Below are positions 31,984 through 45,368 of a stretch of DNA of 64,000 bases, piece by piece. Position numbers and translations under genes: made by a program. The notes below the pieces were generated by a model. The model was not told the origin of the DNA and made no database searches. It saw only the letters and a list, made by a program, of their open reading frames with translations. Origin of the DNA: Caenorhabditis remanei (Eukaryota; Nematoda; Chromadorea; Rhabditida; Rhabditidae); assembly GCF_010183535.1 (NCBI RefSeq), contig NC_071328.1, positions 7,316,001 through 7,380,000 of the forward strand, in the 5' to 3' direction. Position 1 is the first letter of the stretch, and every line of letters begins with the position of its first letter.

Positions 31984-34900
31984 TTATCGATGGAATCTGA
32001 AAAACTATTAATTGTTCGGAACGCCCCTTTAAGCTTCAAAGTATGGTTTTTTTTCGAACAAACCTTGTGAAAACCCTTGATTCTTCATGAACATCCATTT
32101 CGGTTGCTTTAAAATCATTCAATTCTTTTCGAATCATGGCCTTATCCGATGGTGTCAATCTTGTCCATGGTTTTTCACCTTTTCTATCATATACTTCTGC
32201 TTGTGTTACTTCAACGTAATCATTGAATTGAATGATCTGCTGCTCTTTTAACTGTACAATCGTCGGACGAAATGATAATTTTCTCAGAAGAAGTTTTCGT
32301 TTCTCTTCCATTGCTTCTGATGATGTCATTCCACGTCTTCTCAATATATTTCTATCCTCCAATTCTTCAGGTGTCGGACGTTCGCTCAGCTTTCTGAAAA
32401 TACTGACTCATTTTTGAACAGGAACTGATTGAGAAATATAGAGGGTAGATCAGGATCTGAGATATCCGGAAAACACTTACCGTGCCAATTTTATTGACGC
32501 CGTTTTCATTAATTTCTTTCGGTCATCCGGTGTTTGTCCGTTTATATCATCTTTACATGGTGGAGCATCTAACTTGAGTGCAATTGTATCACGACGAGCC
32601 ACTTTGGATGCGAGACCGTCTGAAACGATAACAATTTTATTTGGACAAATACAAATATTATCTTATTCTGCCTTCTTGTTGTCATGCTAGAGAACAATTT
32701 TCATTACTAATATTATATTTCTTTCTTTTCAAACTAACTCTTTGGAATCGGAACATCTTCCTCGTCATCTCCAGTATCTGAATCAGTGGATGATCCAGGC
32801 GGTGCAACATTTGCAGCACGTCTTGCAGCAGCTGCAGCAAGTGAAATTGGATCATCACGATACTGGATTGGTGCATCACTATCACTATCATCTGTCAATT
32901 TTGATGGATGATTTTGATCTGACTGATAATTCGATGATGATGATGGTTCCACGTCTTTGGAAGTGCGACCTGAATAGAAAATGAATTATGATAAATTAAC
33001 AGCCGAGTTGATTTTAAAACAGAATGTAGAAGAGAAAAGTAGACGAGTCTTACCTGTTTTTCCATTGAGCCTCAACCTAGACGGCTGCCCTGGTCTTCTT
33101 AAGACTGGTTTATCTGGCTGGGCCATAAAATTAGGCTCTTTTGCCTCAATTCTCCTATATCCTTCTTTCAACATTCTCGATGTTTGTGGACTCAATTCTC
33201 CACGTCTTCCATTCACAACTCCAGAAGATTTCATTTCTTCTGATTCGTCGCCGTCTTCCCCTTCAGATTCAGTACTTTGGTCGTAATTTATATTCTCTTC
33301 ATCTGAATCTCTCGATTCTGGTGGTGGTTGTATTATCAGAGCGGGTGGGGGAGGTGGAGCTTTGAAAACTGCTTGATCTCCAGATGGACGAGATGACGAC
33401 GTCGATTGGACAAATTGAACACGTTGTACTTCTGATGACGTGGATTCTTGTTGAGGATCTTGAATACGTGTGCGAACAATCGAAATGTGGGTTGGATCAA
33501 CAATCAGTGGTTGAGGATTTTGGGGCGAGTTGCTGAAAATTTGTAATTGATTTGGGAAGAAAAATCACAGAAAACTTGTAATCAGACAATTTAAATTCGA
33601 AAGTAGAATTCTAGGCAGAAAACTTTGTCGAAAATTTACTTCTGGTTTTTCTAATAGAAGATGGGTACAATCTAGATGCATAATACTAACATTCCGCCGC
33701 CAAATTCTAATATTTTCAATTTATTTCTGGCGGAAAGAAGCTGCTTCACACGTTCAAAACCAGCACATAACAACATGAAAATATCGCATTTCTTCTCTTT
33801 TCTTTTTGCTATCTGTTCATAAATCAATCTTCTCTTAACTTACTTTTCAGTCGTGTGATGATTCGAAACAGAAGTGTATTGAGAGGTAGCAGGTCGATAG
33901 GTGATCGCTTCCGAGTTGTCTGCAATAACAAAAAATGATCATAGAGGAAGACATTTCGAAAAAGATATCTGATGATCTACTTCTCTTCACAAGAAGAAAA
34001 AGAGCATCTTTGTGCTCTATGGGGGTTGATAGGAGGGAAACTGATAAGATAACTAGTGAGAGAGATTTCTCTATTTTTCATTTTTCGCAAAGATTTTCGC
34101 AGTGAAAAAATTGAAAAATTGAGAGAAAACGAGAGAAAAAGAGACTGTTTTTTGTCAAGGTTCACACCATCCGTTCAAGTGTTGAGAGATCCCAACGGGC
34201 GGTTGAGTAGAAGCAAATAGTAGGAAAAAGTCTGAATCTCTCGGATGGTATGTACTATTTCTTCCAGAGATAGTGGTTATTTTTTGTGGGGGATGAGGGA
34301 CAGTAGAGGGGGGATACTGGTAACTTGAAAGGAAGAAGATGATGATAGAAGCTATAAAGGGATTTTAGACATAGGCTGCTAGCTGGAAGTAGTGTGTAAG
34401 GTTATCTTATCAGGGGACTTGCGTTTTTTCAACCACAAATATGTGTGGTTTTTGACATATTTTATGATTTTTGAGTTAAAAACTTTCTAGCTAACCCAAG
34501 AAAATATAAATATCTTACCATTACTACCACCAGCTGGAATTTCTACAGAATCTTCTCGAACAATAGACGATAATTCTGGAAGTGACGGTGACGTCGTCGG
34601 GATATTTGACACTGAATTAACGCGATTTGCAGATGACGATCTATCACTATCACTTCTGAAAATTCTGATTTTAAAAATTAGAAAATTCTGTCCTTCTTTC
34701 TGAAATAACGGACCTTCGGACTTTTCGCCTCAAATTTCTCCATTTCCATGGTCGAACTAGTCGAAGCCAAAATTTTGATGAGACAAATGGAATTGATTTT
34801 CTCGGTGATCGGCCTCCTTTTGATTTACTCGACGTTGTTGACGTGGCATCTCCTACTGTACTCTTTTTCACTTTTGTTGGGCCATGACTTCTTGAAGTTA

Positions 34901-35100
34901 TGTCTTCATTTGACGTCATTTCTGAAATTGGATACATAGTTAAGGATCAGATTATGACGAGATCCGTTTGGGGGACCAAAAGTATTCAAGTTTCTAAAAG
35001 AAAAACGTACGATAAGTGTGGTGTATCGTCGATTGGTCGAAACTGAGCTCACCGTCGCGTAGCTCACTTTTAGACGAATCGACCGGTTTTTTGTCGGTGT
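31984..35100 (-). CDS. Phosphatase and actin regulator (PHACTR) family protein; 5' end not found
   Basis: Phactr proteins bind G-actin through RPEL motifs and protein phosphatase 1 through the C-terminus, linking actin state to dephosphorylation. Nine exons in phase: 35100-35053, 34921-34714, 34655-34519, 33919-33844, 33532-33054, 32969-32739, 32619-32481, 32393-32064 and 31984-31996 (13 nt). About 552 residues are visible. Features: a basic FKPWKW-like block ([13 protein letters not shown]), a long Ser/Pro/acidic linker, RPEL-type repeats ([16 protein letters not shown] and [16 protein letters not shown], plus a weaker one near [10 protein letters not shown]), then [18 protein letters not shown] and [13 protein letters not shown]. 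The final RFHR exists only if the 13-nt exon is used; reading through gives RFVRKKTIL instead. The first listed exon starts mid-codon, so one or more upstream exons are missing, perhaps far upstream. The C. elegans homologue is F26H9.2 as I recall, not certain. Confidence 0.85.
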
Positions 35101-38100
35101 CTGAAATTGAGAGTTTCGCTTTAAAAGCATCCTAGCCAAAATGAAAGAGAATCAACCTCGACAATGAGAAAAACACACGGAAAACGGGCGGAGCAGCCAT
35201 GAAATACACATTCTTCGAATATTTTGGAAGACGGGATACTCAAAGATTCACAATTTTTAATTAGTAGAATAATATCTGAGAGGAATATAGTGAATGTGAG
35301 TTGGTTTCGGCAACTTTTTGTCTACTTTTTCGGGAGGAAATTTAAAATATGATCCAAAAATACAGAAGGAAGTGGGGAGAAAAGAGGATCAAATGATTCG
35401 GAGGGAAATGGCGCCGGTTTTGTTTGCGCGTTGGACGGGACGCGGGCGAACTTTTGTGATGCCATTAGCATATACTATCACTGAATCATCAACATGATTA
35501 TAATGCATTAATTGATTCAATTCGGGAAAAAAGAAGAACTTAAGAGGATTTGTGGACAGCTGAAAAAGTTCACTCAGAGACCATTTTAACAGGCAAAAAA
35601 ATGTGACGAGTTTAGAAAAGGTTTCGAGAATCATAATCAAAAGAATCAGGTTTCCCACGGTCTCAGTGTTTTTTTGGTTTGATGCAGGTGCAGCTCGAGG
35701 TACAAATTGAGAAATAATTCAAATGGACAGCTAGAATGGGTTATTCTGTGTACCAGGAAGGAAGGAAGCATATGGTGGTTCTGGTCAACAGACAGTGCAA
35801 TTAGACGAGATTTGGAAGGATTTGGCGGGATTTTACTGGAGAAAAACGGAAAAGAATGGTCGTAATGAGGGGGTGGAGGTACTACACTTCAATAAATTAT
35901 CGACAAAATCGCAGTGCTCAGAACGGAGTTATAGAAAATAACTTTTCGGCAGTTTTATCTCACTTTTATTCACGACAAGTTTGCAAAAATTTACTCGAAA
36001 AATACAAAAACAAAAATTGGAAATTTGTTCAAAATTTGAATTTTTCTGGTGCAATTTCATGTGAAAGTGTTTGCAGATGAAGCGCTGAAAATGACGAGTA
36101 AGAATCTAGAAACTAACAAAGAAGAAATTGAAAGTTGGGTATCTGAACAGTTTCATTTGAAACCAAATCTCAAAAAAGTAGACCATTAGTTTTTGTTTTT
36201 ATTCATTTTCATTTTTTTTGTTTCGTGACAATGATACATCTCATCTGAAATTCACAACTTTATGAATTCCACTCCCCGAGATTGACGAGGAGGGGGAGAC
36301 TTTTGTTTTTTTCGTTTTTGCAGTGGTTTTCTTGGAACTAAAAAAGCTTTGAAAGTTTAAGACAACGTGTGTTCAAAACTGAAATTCTGACTTTACATCT
36401 GGCCGGGGACGTGTTTTCTAGAATCAAAAGTTTTGTTTTCTAGCTAAAAATCGAAACATTTGGTCAGAAGACTCAAACACTGCGAAAAATCATATGGAAA
36501 ACAGAAAAATGCAAAAATTCAGTGTTTTCAAATATTTATGTGGGAGAGGACATTATAATGATGGTAATCACACCGAGCCTAATATCTTCTTCTGTAGTAA
36601 AAGAAAGTTCTTCTTCGATTAATTATGCGACAGTGGAAGGGAAGAGATAGTGGACGGGGAGAAAAAAGGAAGAAATAGAAGAAGACGACCCGAAAAAAGG
36701 AGAAAAGGGAGGGAAGAAGAAGCGGAAACCGGGAGAAAAGAGACGAGATTCCTTATTCGGAAAAAGGAAGACGTGAGAAGAAGGGGTCGAATGTGTCCAG
36801 TGCTCTGGCGTTAACTCTATTAGCACTCACAGGATGACCATTGCGACGGAGGAGACATAGGAGGACGTCTTCTGAATTCATGGAGAATTCAGAAGGCGTG
36901 GTTTATTCTGCACGAGGAGTTAGGACGAGTTCACTAGAATTTTCAGAAGTTCCGATGCTCCGAGATTATAAGTAAGAGAATTTGAACCGGAATTCTTCTA
37001 TTTACCGTTCTGGTCTCTTTTCCCCCCAACTAAACCACTATCAGTATTTGTTTTCACACCATTTCGTTCGTTTTTTCGTTCGGATTGTTTTGGTGTCCTT
37101 CGAAAACATCTTTCTCACTTTTTGAGCGTATTTGCACTTGTTCCAACTTCCAAACTAAACAAATGTTTTCATCAATTTGGAGCCTAGACATATCAAAACA
37201 ACATACTTGTTTTTGGGTTCCGCTATTAAACTTACCACGTGTCCATTGGTATTTTCAGATTTTTGGGAGGAAAAAGTGCAGTTCTTGCAAAATAATCAGG
37301 TGTAAATATCAATTCTCAGTTGACTACGGATTGCAAAAAATTGAGAGTAGAGACGTTTTAAAAGACTAAAAACGGTTGAACATGACTCCATTTGGGAAAA
37401 CGGAAGTATCGCATCAGTGTGGAAGTATATCCTGAACCCGTCATCAATACCAATTGCTTATAAGAAATTTTTATGAGTGGTAGTAGTAGGATGGGACATT
37501 TATCCGTCTTTCTTCTTCTTCTTCTTAGGAGACACATTCATCTTCCGGCATCTGCTGCAGTAGGAGGCTTTTTGATATATATACATCTTCGTGTATGAAA
37601 AGTGATGTGCCATTGAAGACGTCACGTCTTCTGAATGTGACATGATATGATGGGAAGTGTTCCTTTTGGTTGACAATTGGTATGAAGATATTCAGCTAGA
37701 TCTAGAGTCACTTCAAACTGTGAGATAACAGAAATAGAAATGAAACAATTCCAGATTATTCCAACACGTGTCTTCTGAACCAGAAAACACATTTCATGAG
37801 TCACACTTGATGATGATGAGAATGATGTTGACGAAAGGAATTAAGTGAGAGAGAAGATAAAATAGAAGAAGGAATTGCTCGTTTTTCTTTAAAAAGTAGT
37901 AAAAAAAACTCACACGGATTAGTTGAGACGGACGGCGGGACCATAAAGAGGATTTTATTGGAAGAAAAATGAAAAAAAAAACGAAAAGTTTTGGATCTTT
38001 ATGTGAATGAAATTCAGAAAAGTAGGAGAATAACTCGATTCAAATTCGAAGGGATCTAGAGATCAATGAAGATCAATAGATGGGATGGAACTATATGAAA

Positions 38101-41100
38101 ATGATCCGTTTTTCCGAAAACAAGAAGCTTCTTTCCGACTTTTTTTGTTGGTATTGGGAGGAATGGATCATTGTATTGGTAGAAGGAAAAGAAGGAACAA
38201 GATATCGAATTTCGCTTTTTCTTATGTTATGAAAAAGAAGAAGAAGAAGAAGTCAAAACATTGAAATGAACAATAGTGAAAATGAAGAAAGAAAAGAGGT
38301 AAAAAGCTCTGTCAGAGAATGGGAAAAAGGTTGAAACACATAAAAAACATAGTCAACTTCCTGATAATTTTATGGATGAATGGAGATGTCAGATGGTGAA
38401 AAAAGGGGAAAAGTGAGGGTGGATCCAGTAGTAAAAAGTTGTTCAAAGAATAGAGCATTCGAGAAAAATATGTGGGATAAATTAAGGAATTCAAATAGGA
38501 CCTATACTGGAAACCGGATTTTCGGACGAACGGAATTATAGACAGAATTCAGATAATACAGATCAAGCAACAGCCGAATCGTAGTGGTTATTCTCATGTC
38601 CTCAAAAAGAACTGTTGTTTCACAAAACTTTTTTGGGAATCGGAATGTTGTAGTTATTTGGAAACGAATTCCAAAAAAGGAATTGTAACTTTACAATGAA
38701 AAAAAAGAACGTAGTTGTAACTAGTATAATAGGTTGCAAATCGAAAAACGAGTCATCTTTTCGCCAGAAAACGAACAAAAAAGGGACTGTTTGGGAGGGA
38801 AGAACCATTTGAAAAGAGGCGAGAGAGTGGACGATTGGTGGAGACGCAGACAGATAGAGAGAGGGAAAGAGACGCAGCTGACTTGTTTCGAATGGAATGG
38901 TTGGGAGGAGGAGAAGAGAAGAAGTCAATGGGAGGTTAGCAGGTGCCATGAGATGTCATGACAAACCAGTGATAGATGAGTTGATCGGGTCGGATCGGGG
39001 GAGCAAGGCTAGCCATTTTCTAGGTCATTCTCGATCAGAGACAGTAGAAAATTATGGAATTTAAGCGACCTACTTCAACTCTCTAGCTGAAACTCAGAAT
39101 AGGTTTAGTTAATATACAAAATCAAAGTGAAATGAAGTGGGTATCTGGGTTGGAATGAGGAGAATTGAATCAAGATGAAAAGACGAGACCTATTTGGAAG
39201 ATAACATCTTGAAGATGAAACAGTCCGTCTATTATTGACAGGGACGGGCGGTACATACACTAAAATAAAGATTTTTATACTAATTGACCTATTTTCTAGT
39301 TCATTAACTCTTTCAAGAATCACGTGTCATAGGAATTGTAGAAGCTTGTAAAGTCTAAACTTAGAGGCGTTCTTTTAATATATTTGGAGAAGATCAAAAC
39401 TACAGAAAATATAAGTTATATAGTAAGATTTTAAAATTTTGTTTCCAAACAACGATGATTTGAAATAGAATCTTCTGTGACGAAGTGAGTCTTGTGTTCG
39501 AAAAGAACTTGAAATGTTTCAAAAGTTCACACTTCCCAAAGCTACTCGAATTACTTCAAACGGATCTACTTCCACAGGTGATGTTCTCTTTTTTAAAGTT
39601 TGCAAACTCAAATTTCATAGATGATTCAGATAATGACTCGGTATATCTCGTAGATCTCAATGAAAACTTTCGAATCTTTAATCTTTCTGAATTCCACTTG
39701 AAACTCAGATTCCATACATCCATAAATAAAAAGAGAAGCTCGAGGCGATTTTGTGAACGTAATTGCAAATTGTGTCTGTGTTGAGTCGGCGGTGTGTGTG
39801 TTCTTCTGAGTGTCGTCGTCTGTTGGAATTCAATTTGGATACGTCGTCGCCTCATCTGTGAATACTCATCAGAAGAAGAAAGAAGAAGAAAAAGAAGAAT
39901 AAGGAAGACAACAATTCTTTTACACTTCTTTAGTACTCATATGAGAACAGAAATCAGGAGTTTTTATTTATCGAAAGGGAAAAAGAGAATAGAATTTGTG
40001 GGGAATCTGGAGAAGAGGTGATCATCGAGAACTTTTTGTTTAGTAGTTTCCTAGTCTAGTTGATCCAGAATGAACCATTTTAACATCCTTTTTCCAGAAG
40101 TTGTTGAGCGTAAATAGTGAGAACTTCACGATTACTAGATTTTTTAACAGAAGGATACAGTACTTTTCGTCCACAAAAATGGTAAGTAATGACTAAAATA
40201 TTTAGAAGAAAACACAGAAAATAAATAGAAGAAAAGCAAAAATAAATAGAAGAGTGCAGAAGTATTGGATCGGGTCTCAACTAAAAATTGCATATTTATG
40301 AGAAATGGAAATGACTTTGGGAAGTTGTTTGTTATTGGCATTTTTCATGTTAAAAAGAACAGAAAAATAGAAAAAATAGTTGAGGATAGGATGGAAAAGG
40401 GGGCTATATATATATATATTGACTCATTGGTAAAATGGATTGGTAAATAAAATGTGACCAACCAACCATCAGAAGAGAAGAAAAAAGGAAATTGTTGAAA
40501 GAAAATGAATGGAAATGATTGGATTTATGTTTACTTTCTTGTTCATCACACTCTTGTTGATCTTCAAATTTCAAAATTTCAAAAATAAATTAGTTCAGTT
40601 ACGGGATCCTCAAATGTTTCGAATCTTATTGTAATATGTTTCGAATAAAAGTCAGCATTGCACGTCATTTTGACTGATTCGGGAAATCAAGTCATATTCA
40701 ACTTACTGTGGAAACATTTGATATTTTGAATCTAGGAAATCTAAAAATACGGACAGTGTTGAGAACAATGATATCCAGAAAAGAAAATAGACTCTCTAAA
40801 ATCACGATTTGGGAAAGGATGGTACAGTTCTCTTGATTACTTCGGATGAAGTGAAATGGTTGCTCGAAATTCTTTAAATTTCTTGTTCTGTTTCCAAATA
40901 GAAAAGAAGAAAATTGTTCAATTCTGCAGCCAAGATAAAGCAAAAAACGTATCGAATTCTTTTCCAATGCTTCTGACGGACGGATGCCGTCCGTGAATCC
41001 GATTAGAGCGCATGAAAAGAATCCGTCAGTTTATATTTCTTTCTATTCTTTTGCAGAAAATGGAAAGAACAGAAATTCGAAGAAATCATTCCTTCTTTGA

Positions 41101-44100
41101 ATAAAAGTACAGTATTCAAAATTAACATAATCTTTCGAATATAAATGTTTTCTGGCTGAACATGAGAAAACAGTTAAGATCAGAACTTCAAATCGCGTGG
41201 AAGGTACGCCAGTCTTTTTTCTACAAGCAGTGTTTTCAAAATTAGCAACAGGGCACATCTGCTACTAGCATGAACACTTAATAAACAAAATAGTAGATTA
41301 AAAAAATCCGGTCCACAAAAAACACTCGGATTGATTTCTGTTTTTTCATTCTCTCTCTCTCTCTCTGTGCTACTTCAATCCAGAAACACACAACTTTACA
41401 ATAAAAGAAGAAGATTCAAACATCTTCCGATATCTCTGCGTCTCTCTAATTCCAGTACTATCTCACTTCGAGAACTCTTTTTCTATTCGGTTTCCTCGTT
41501 TTGAATGTGTTTCGAGTTGTGTTGAAGAACACAAATTAATGAGAAAAAGATTGTGGAAAAAGGAGAAAAATGAAAAGCACAATGACAACTGTTGTTAAAC
41601 AATTGGAAAAAGAGAGAGATGGATTAGAAAAAAGAGGAAAAGAAGTGAGAAACAATGTGAAAAATTTCAATGAAATTGAGAGAAATCAAAATAGAGCAAA
41701 GATTGAAGTTAACTGAAAAAGGGCAAACGGAGTAATTTGCTCTTTAGGAATTACAGATTTTTCCGAAAAAAATATAATCAGATTTGGAGAAGGAACCAAA
41801 AGGACTTGTTTCCAGTGAGAATTCTACATAACTAGAAAAACAACTCAGTGGTTACTAGAGATGGGTTATTGAGTACTTTCCTGTTGACAGGTTCGAATTC
41901 AGAAAAGGGAAACCTGGTTCTTATCCCAAAACCAGAACGTTTAGGAGCTCAAAAGCTGAAACGCTTTTCATATTCGGAGTCATAGAGCATCAATAAGTCT
42001 TCTATCCATAAGTTCCATCTTTGTCTTTAGCAAGAGATTCAATTGGTTCTGATTTAGAATCATTCCGGTATTTTACTATCAGAACATTCCAGAATGTGAT
42101 CCAGACGAAGAGTCAACATATTAGTTGGCTGAGTGAGCAGATGAAAGAGATTTTCATTTAAAAAGTAGGCGTAACCTTAATCAATTTGTAGTTTGAAATG
42201 GCTCTCAGAAAGTAACATACCGAAAATACTAAAGTTTTTTTCTGATATCTCAAATTATTTGAGATCAAATTTGTACCAATAGAGCACACATCTCTGCAAC
42301 ATTTCCCTCCCAAATCTTGAACTCGAAACATGAAAAAAATACGAAATGACGCAGAAAAGTTATGTCTTGTTTCTGGTCTCAAAACCACCCCACCTGAAGG
42401 TCTACTCAACAACTTGTCCCCTCCCGTTCAAACAAAAAACGACTGGAAAGAGAGAGGGAGCGTCCGAAGGAGTAGCTCAAGAACGCACTTACAACAACCT
42501 GCTCTCTTTTTTCTCTAATCCTCTCTTATTCCCTTTATCTCTCGTCTGGAAGAGAGATAGAGAGAATTAGAGAGAACAAGAGCCACATGATACGTAAACA
42601 GTGCTCACTTGTATTGGAGATATCGGATAGGTGGATAATGTTGTTTGAAGAAAAATGAGAACTTTTCGATCCGGGGATATCCTAGGTCAGAAAGTTATGG
42701 GATTCAGGGACATACAAGCAAGCGGACATCCGGAAATACAGACTCACTGCCGATACCGTTTCTTTGCTCAGTTTCAATTAAATGAATAAGGACAGGTCAT
42801 TTTCAAATAGCTCACTGCAAGATGAAGAAGACCGAAGTAATATTCTGAAAATTGACCGATACTCTCGAAACTAAACACTTCACAGGAGAGTTTTTGTACC
42901 AAAGTCAACAAAAGTAAGGTTTGGAAATAGGTCAGATATCAGAACACACACTTCTATTTTTAGAGAGAAAGAGGAAAGTTTGAACTTGAAGGATTTGCTG
43001 GAAATGATTGATCTGGTTCTTACAGAAACCTTATAGTGAGATCTGAAGGATTATTCTAAAAACTAAAAAGAAGTTTTTTGAATCAAGAAGATGGTTTAAG
43101 TCCATTCGTAAAAACTTGATTTCTAGAACTACAGTACCAAATCAAAGCTGTTATCTTGAAAAATTGGAATTGGAAGAATCAATTCATATAAAATGAAATA
43201 ATTGTTCGAGTATTCACGTTCCATTTGAACCGCCCATCTCGATAACTCATTCATTTTGTCCCTTGTCTCTTCTCGACTTTCTCTTATTTCTTCTTGTCAC
43301 ATTCTTCTTATTTATTACAATTTCTCGATTGGTCTATGCGGGTGCAACTATTTATCTCTCTCAAATTCGAAAGAGGTTCAGAGAAACAAGAGACAATTGT
43401 AAATCATTGATGAGTTTAGTTTCGAAACAATAAAGAGAGTGTGGAGAGACGCAGAGAATTCCAAAATTCGAAAAGAAAAATGAGCAAATGGCGAATCCAA
43501 AAAGCATCAGAGATTGCGCAGGGATCTGTTCAAGTGGCACTGGCCAGTCGAAAGGAACTTGATAGGTGTAATCGAAAACTTCTCAAAAAATTTGAGTAAT
43601 GGGATATGACACTTCAGGAAGGGATTGCTCAGAAAAGAGTGCACTAGAAGGGGATTTCGGATCTAGGTTGTTGTGTTTTTATCTAGATTTTAGCTGTGAG
43701 TTTCTGGGATACTGTACCTAAGATTTCAACAGAGCCGGATGTTTCTTCATTGGAAATAACTGACAAAATGATGATTCCTATAACAAGATGGTCTTGTATT
43801 ACGGTATCCTCTTTCCCAATTTTACATCGAGACCTAATAAAAACCTTTCCTTTTGTCTACCATTAACCAGAATTCACTCATTTTTTGTGTTTTCATTGTT
43901 GCTCTATCTCTTGACATCCTCCTACATGTGACATCATGTTTGATTGATTAGAGTCATCCCCCACCACCTCATTTTCCGTTTTTTCTTAACTCACCTGCTG
44001 GTGTGATAATGACACGTGGAATGGCAATGATTGTCACTGATTGAGATTTTCGGCATTTCATCTGAAAGTAGGCGGATGACGTTGATAGATGAAGGGGGCG

Positions 44101-45368
44101 GAGAATACTAATAGAAGGGAGCGAATATCCAGATTTGTTGAAATGTTTTAATCTACAGTTTTGATGTTTTCGAATTGAAAATCAGTGGTTTCCGTGATTT
44201 GAACACTCGTTCTTTAAATTATGTTAGAACAAAAAAAAATCAAAACTCGACCAAACAATTGTAAAAAACCTTTCTTGTGCAAAAAAACTAGTTGTTCGAG
44301 GTCCAGCTAGAAGAGCACAGAGTGTACACTTGGGAATGCCTCATCCTTCCTTTTTCGGGAATTTTTGAATTGTTTTGTGTGAAAAAAACGACAGAAAGAA
44401 GAGGAAAAGCAGAAGGAAAAAGTTGCGTAGGATGATGAGATGGGCGGCTCCAAAGAGATGGACACCGGCCGAAAAATGAGAAAAATATTGAGAAAAATGG
44501 CTGGGAGAGGGAGGAAGGGGCGAGGCTTCCTAGATCTGGAAATGTACGAATCTCGATATTTTAGTATGGAAAAGGATTTTTCAGTTTCCAGATGTCTGAT
44601 ACAGATTCTGCTATTTATGACGTCACGTATTCTACTAATTTTATGGTGAAAATTAATGAACCCTTCTGTCATATTGTGATGTTCCTAGAATGTCTTGTAT
44701 TCATTTGTCTGTGCGTATCTCTGTTTCTCCGGATGTCCTCTGTACTTCCGTCTGAAAATAACTAGTTTCAGCCAGTTCTGTTTACCCGAAACTTCTGTAA
44801 TTAATCCAGCTGAAACGTAGCGAATGCTCTATTTCGAGAACCGAACATGATCAAAACAGCAAAAAAATTCTCGTCGTTACTGATCATAAAAGTTGTAATT
44901 GATTCAGAAAAGGGCGGTGTCTCTAAATTGAAACACACTAAAGTGTTCCCGAACAGGTTATTTGTATTTGATAACAAATGACCTCTTCGTTATTTCTTCT
45001 GATTCCAAAAATAGGTGATGACGTAGTGTAGAAGAATCAGAAGAAGAAGACGATTAGTTTCTGAAATGAGAAAAACAAACGATTAAAGATGAGAACTTTT
45101 TGTGAAATAAACGAGAAGGGAGCGAGTGGAATTTGATTTATTTGAACTGATACATCTCCAAATTATAGTGATAAGTTCAGCTACTCCACTATTGGAAGAT
45201 CGTCAGAAAAAAAATTGGGAAACCATTGGCAAGGGGAATTAATTAGTTATGAAAACGGAAGATCTTTGATGAGAGAATCGGTCACAGTCAAAATAAGACA
45301 AGAAATGTTGGATAATTACAAACTTTACGTGATAAAACATGAAATAAATATTCCAAAGCGTGTTGTTC
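35101..45368. other. About 10 kb without a supported gene, upstream of the phactr-like gene
   Basis: AT-rich, with purine and pyrimidine tracts, a CT dinucleotide run near 41351-41367 and an AT run near 40408-40420. Its likely role is long 5' introns and promoters of the phactr-like gene, since that gene lacks its first exon. A minus frame at 39855 downward (MRRRRIQIEFQQTTTLRR) could splice in phase to the exon at 35100, but its donor GTTCAC is weak. A plus frame at about 43481 (MSKWRIQKASEIAQGS) has a possible donor but no partner. Neither is annotated as a gene. Confidence 0.4.

Noticed and set aside
32036..32063. Stop at 32036 as the true end of the phactr-like protein
   Set aside because: Splicing to 31984-31996 gives the conserved RFHR end; the read-through tail is probably intron, though it could be an isoform.
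36623..36826. Minus frame rich in Phe, Pro and Ser
   Set aside because: Comes from a purine-rich plus strand; low complexity and no neighbours to join.
38620..38949. Minus frame of 109 codons, Leu/Phe/Ser-rich
   Set aside because: Reflects long pyrimidine tracts; no splice context, motif or start context that supports a gene.
39556..39855. Minus frame starting MRRRRIQIEF as a phactr first exon
   Set aside because: A phase-compatible donor exists but is weak (GTTCAC), and nothing in the peptide is recognisable. Kept as a test target only.
43481..43596. Plus frame MSKWRIQKASEIAQGS with a possible donor
   Set aside because: No second exon in phase was found and the peptide matches nothing I know.
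44307..44672. Minus frame of 121 codons as first exon of the phactr-like gene
   Set aside because: No donor in the phase needed by the exon at 35100 and no resemblance to Phactr N-termini.
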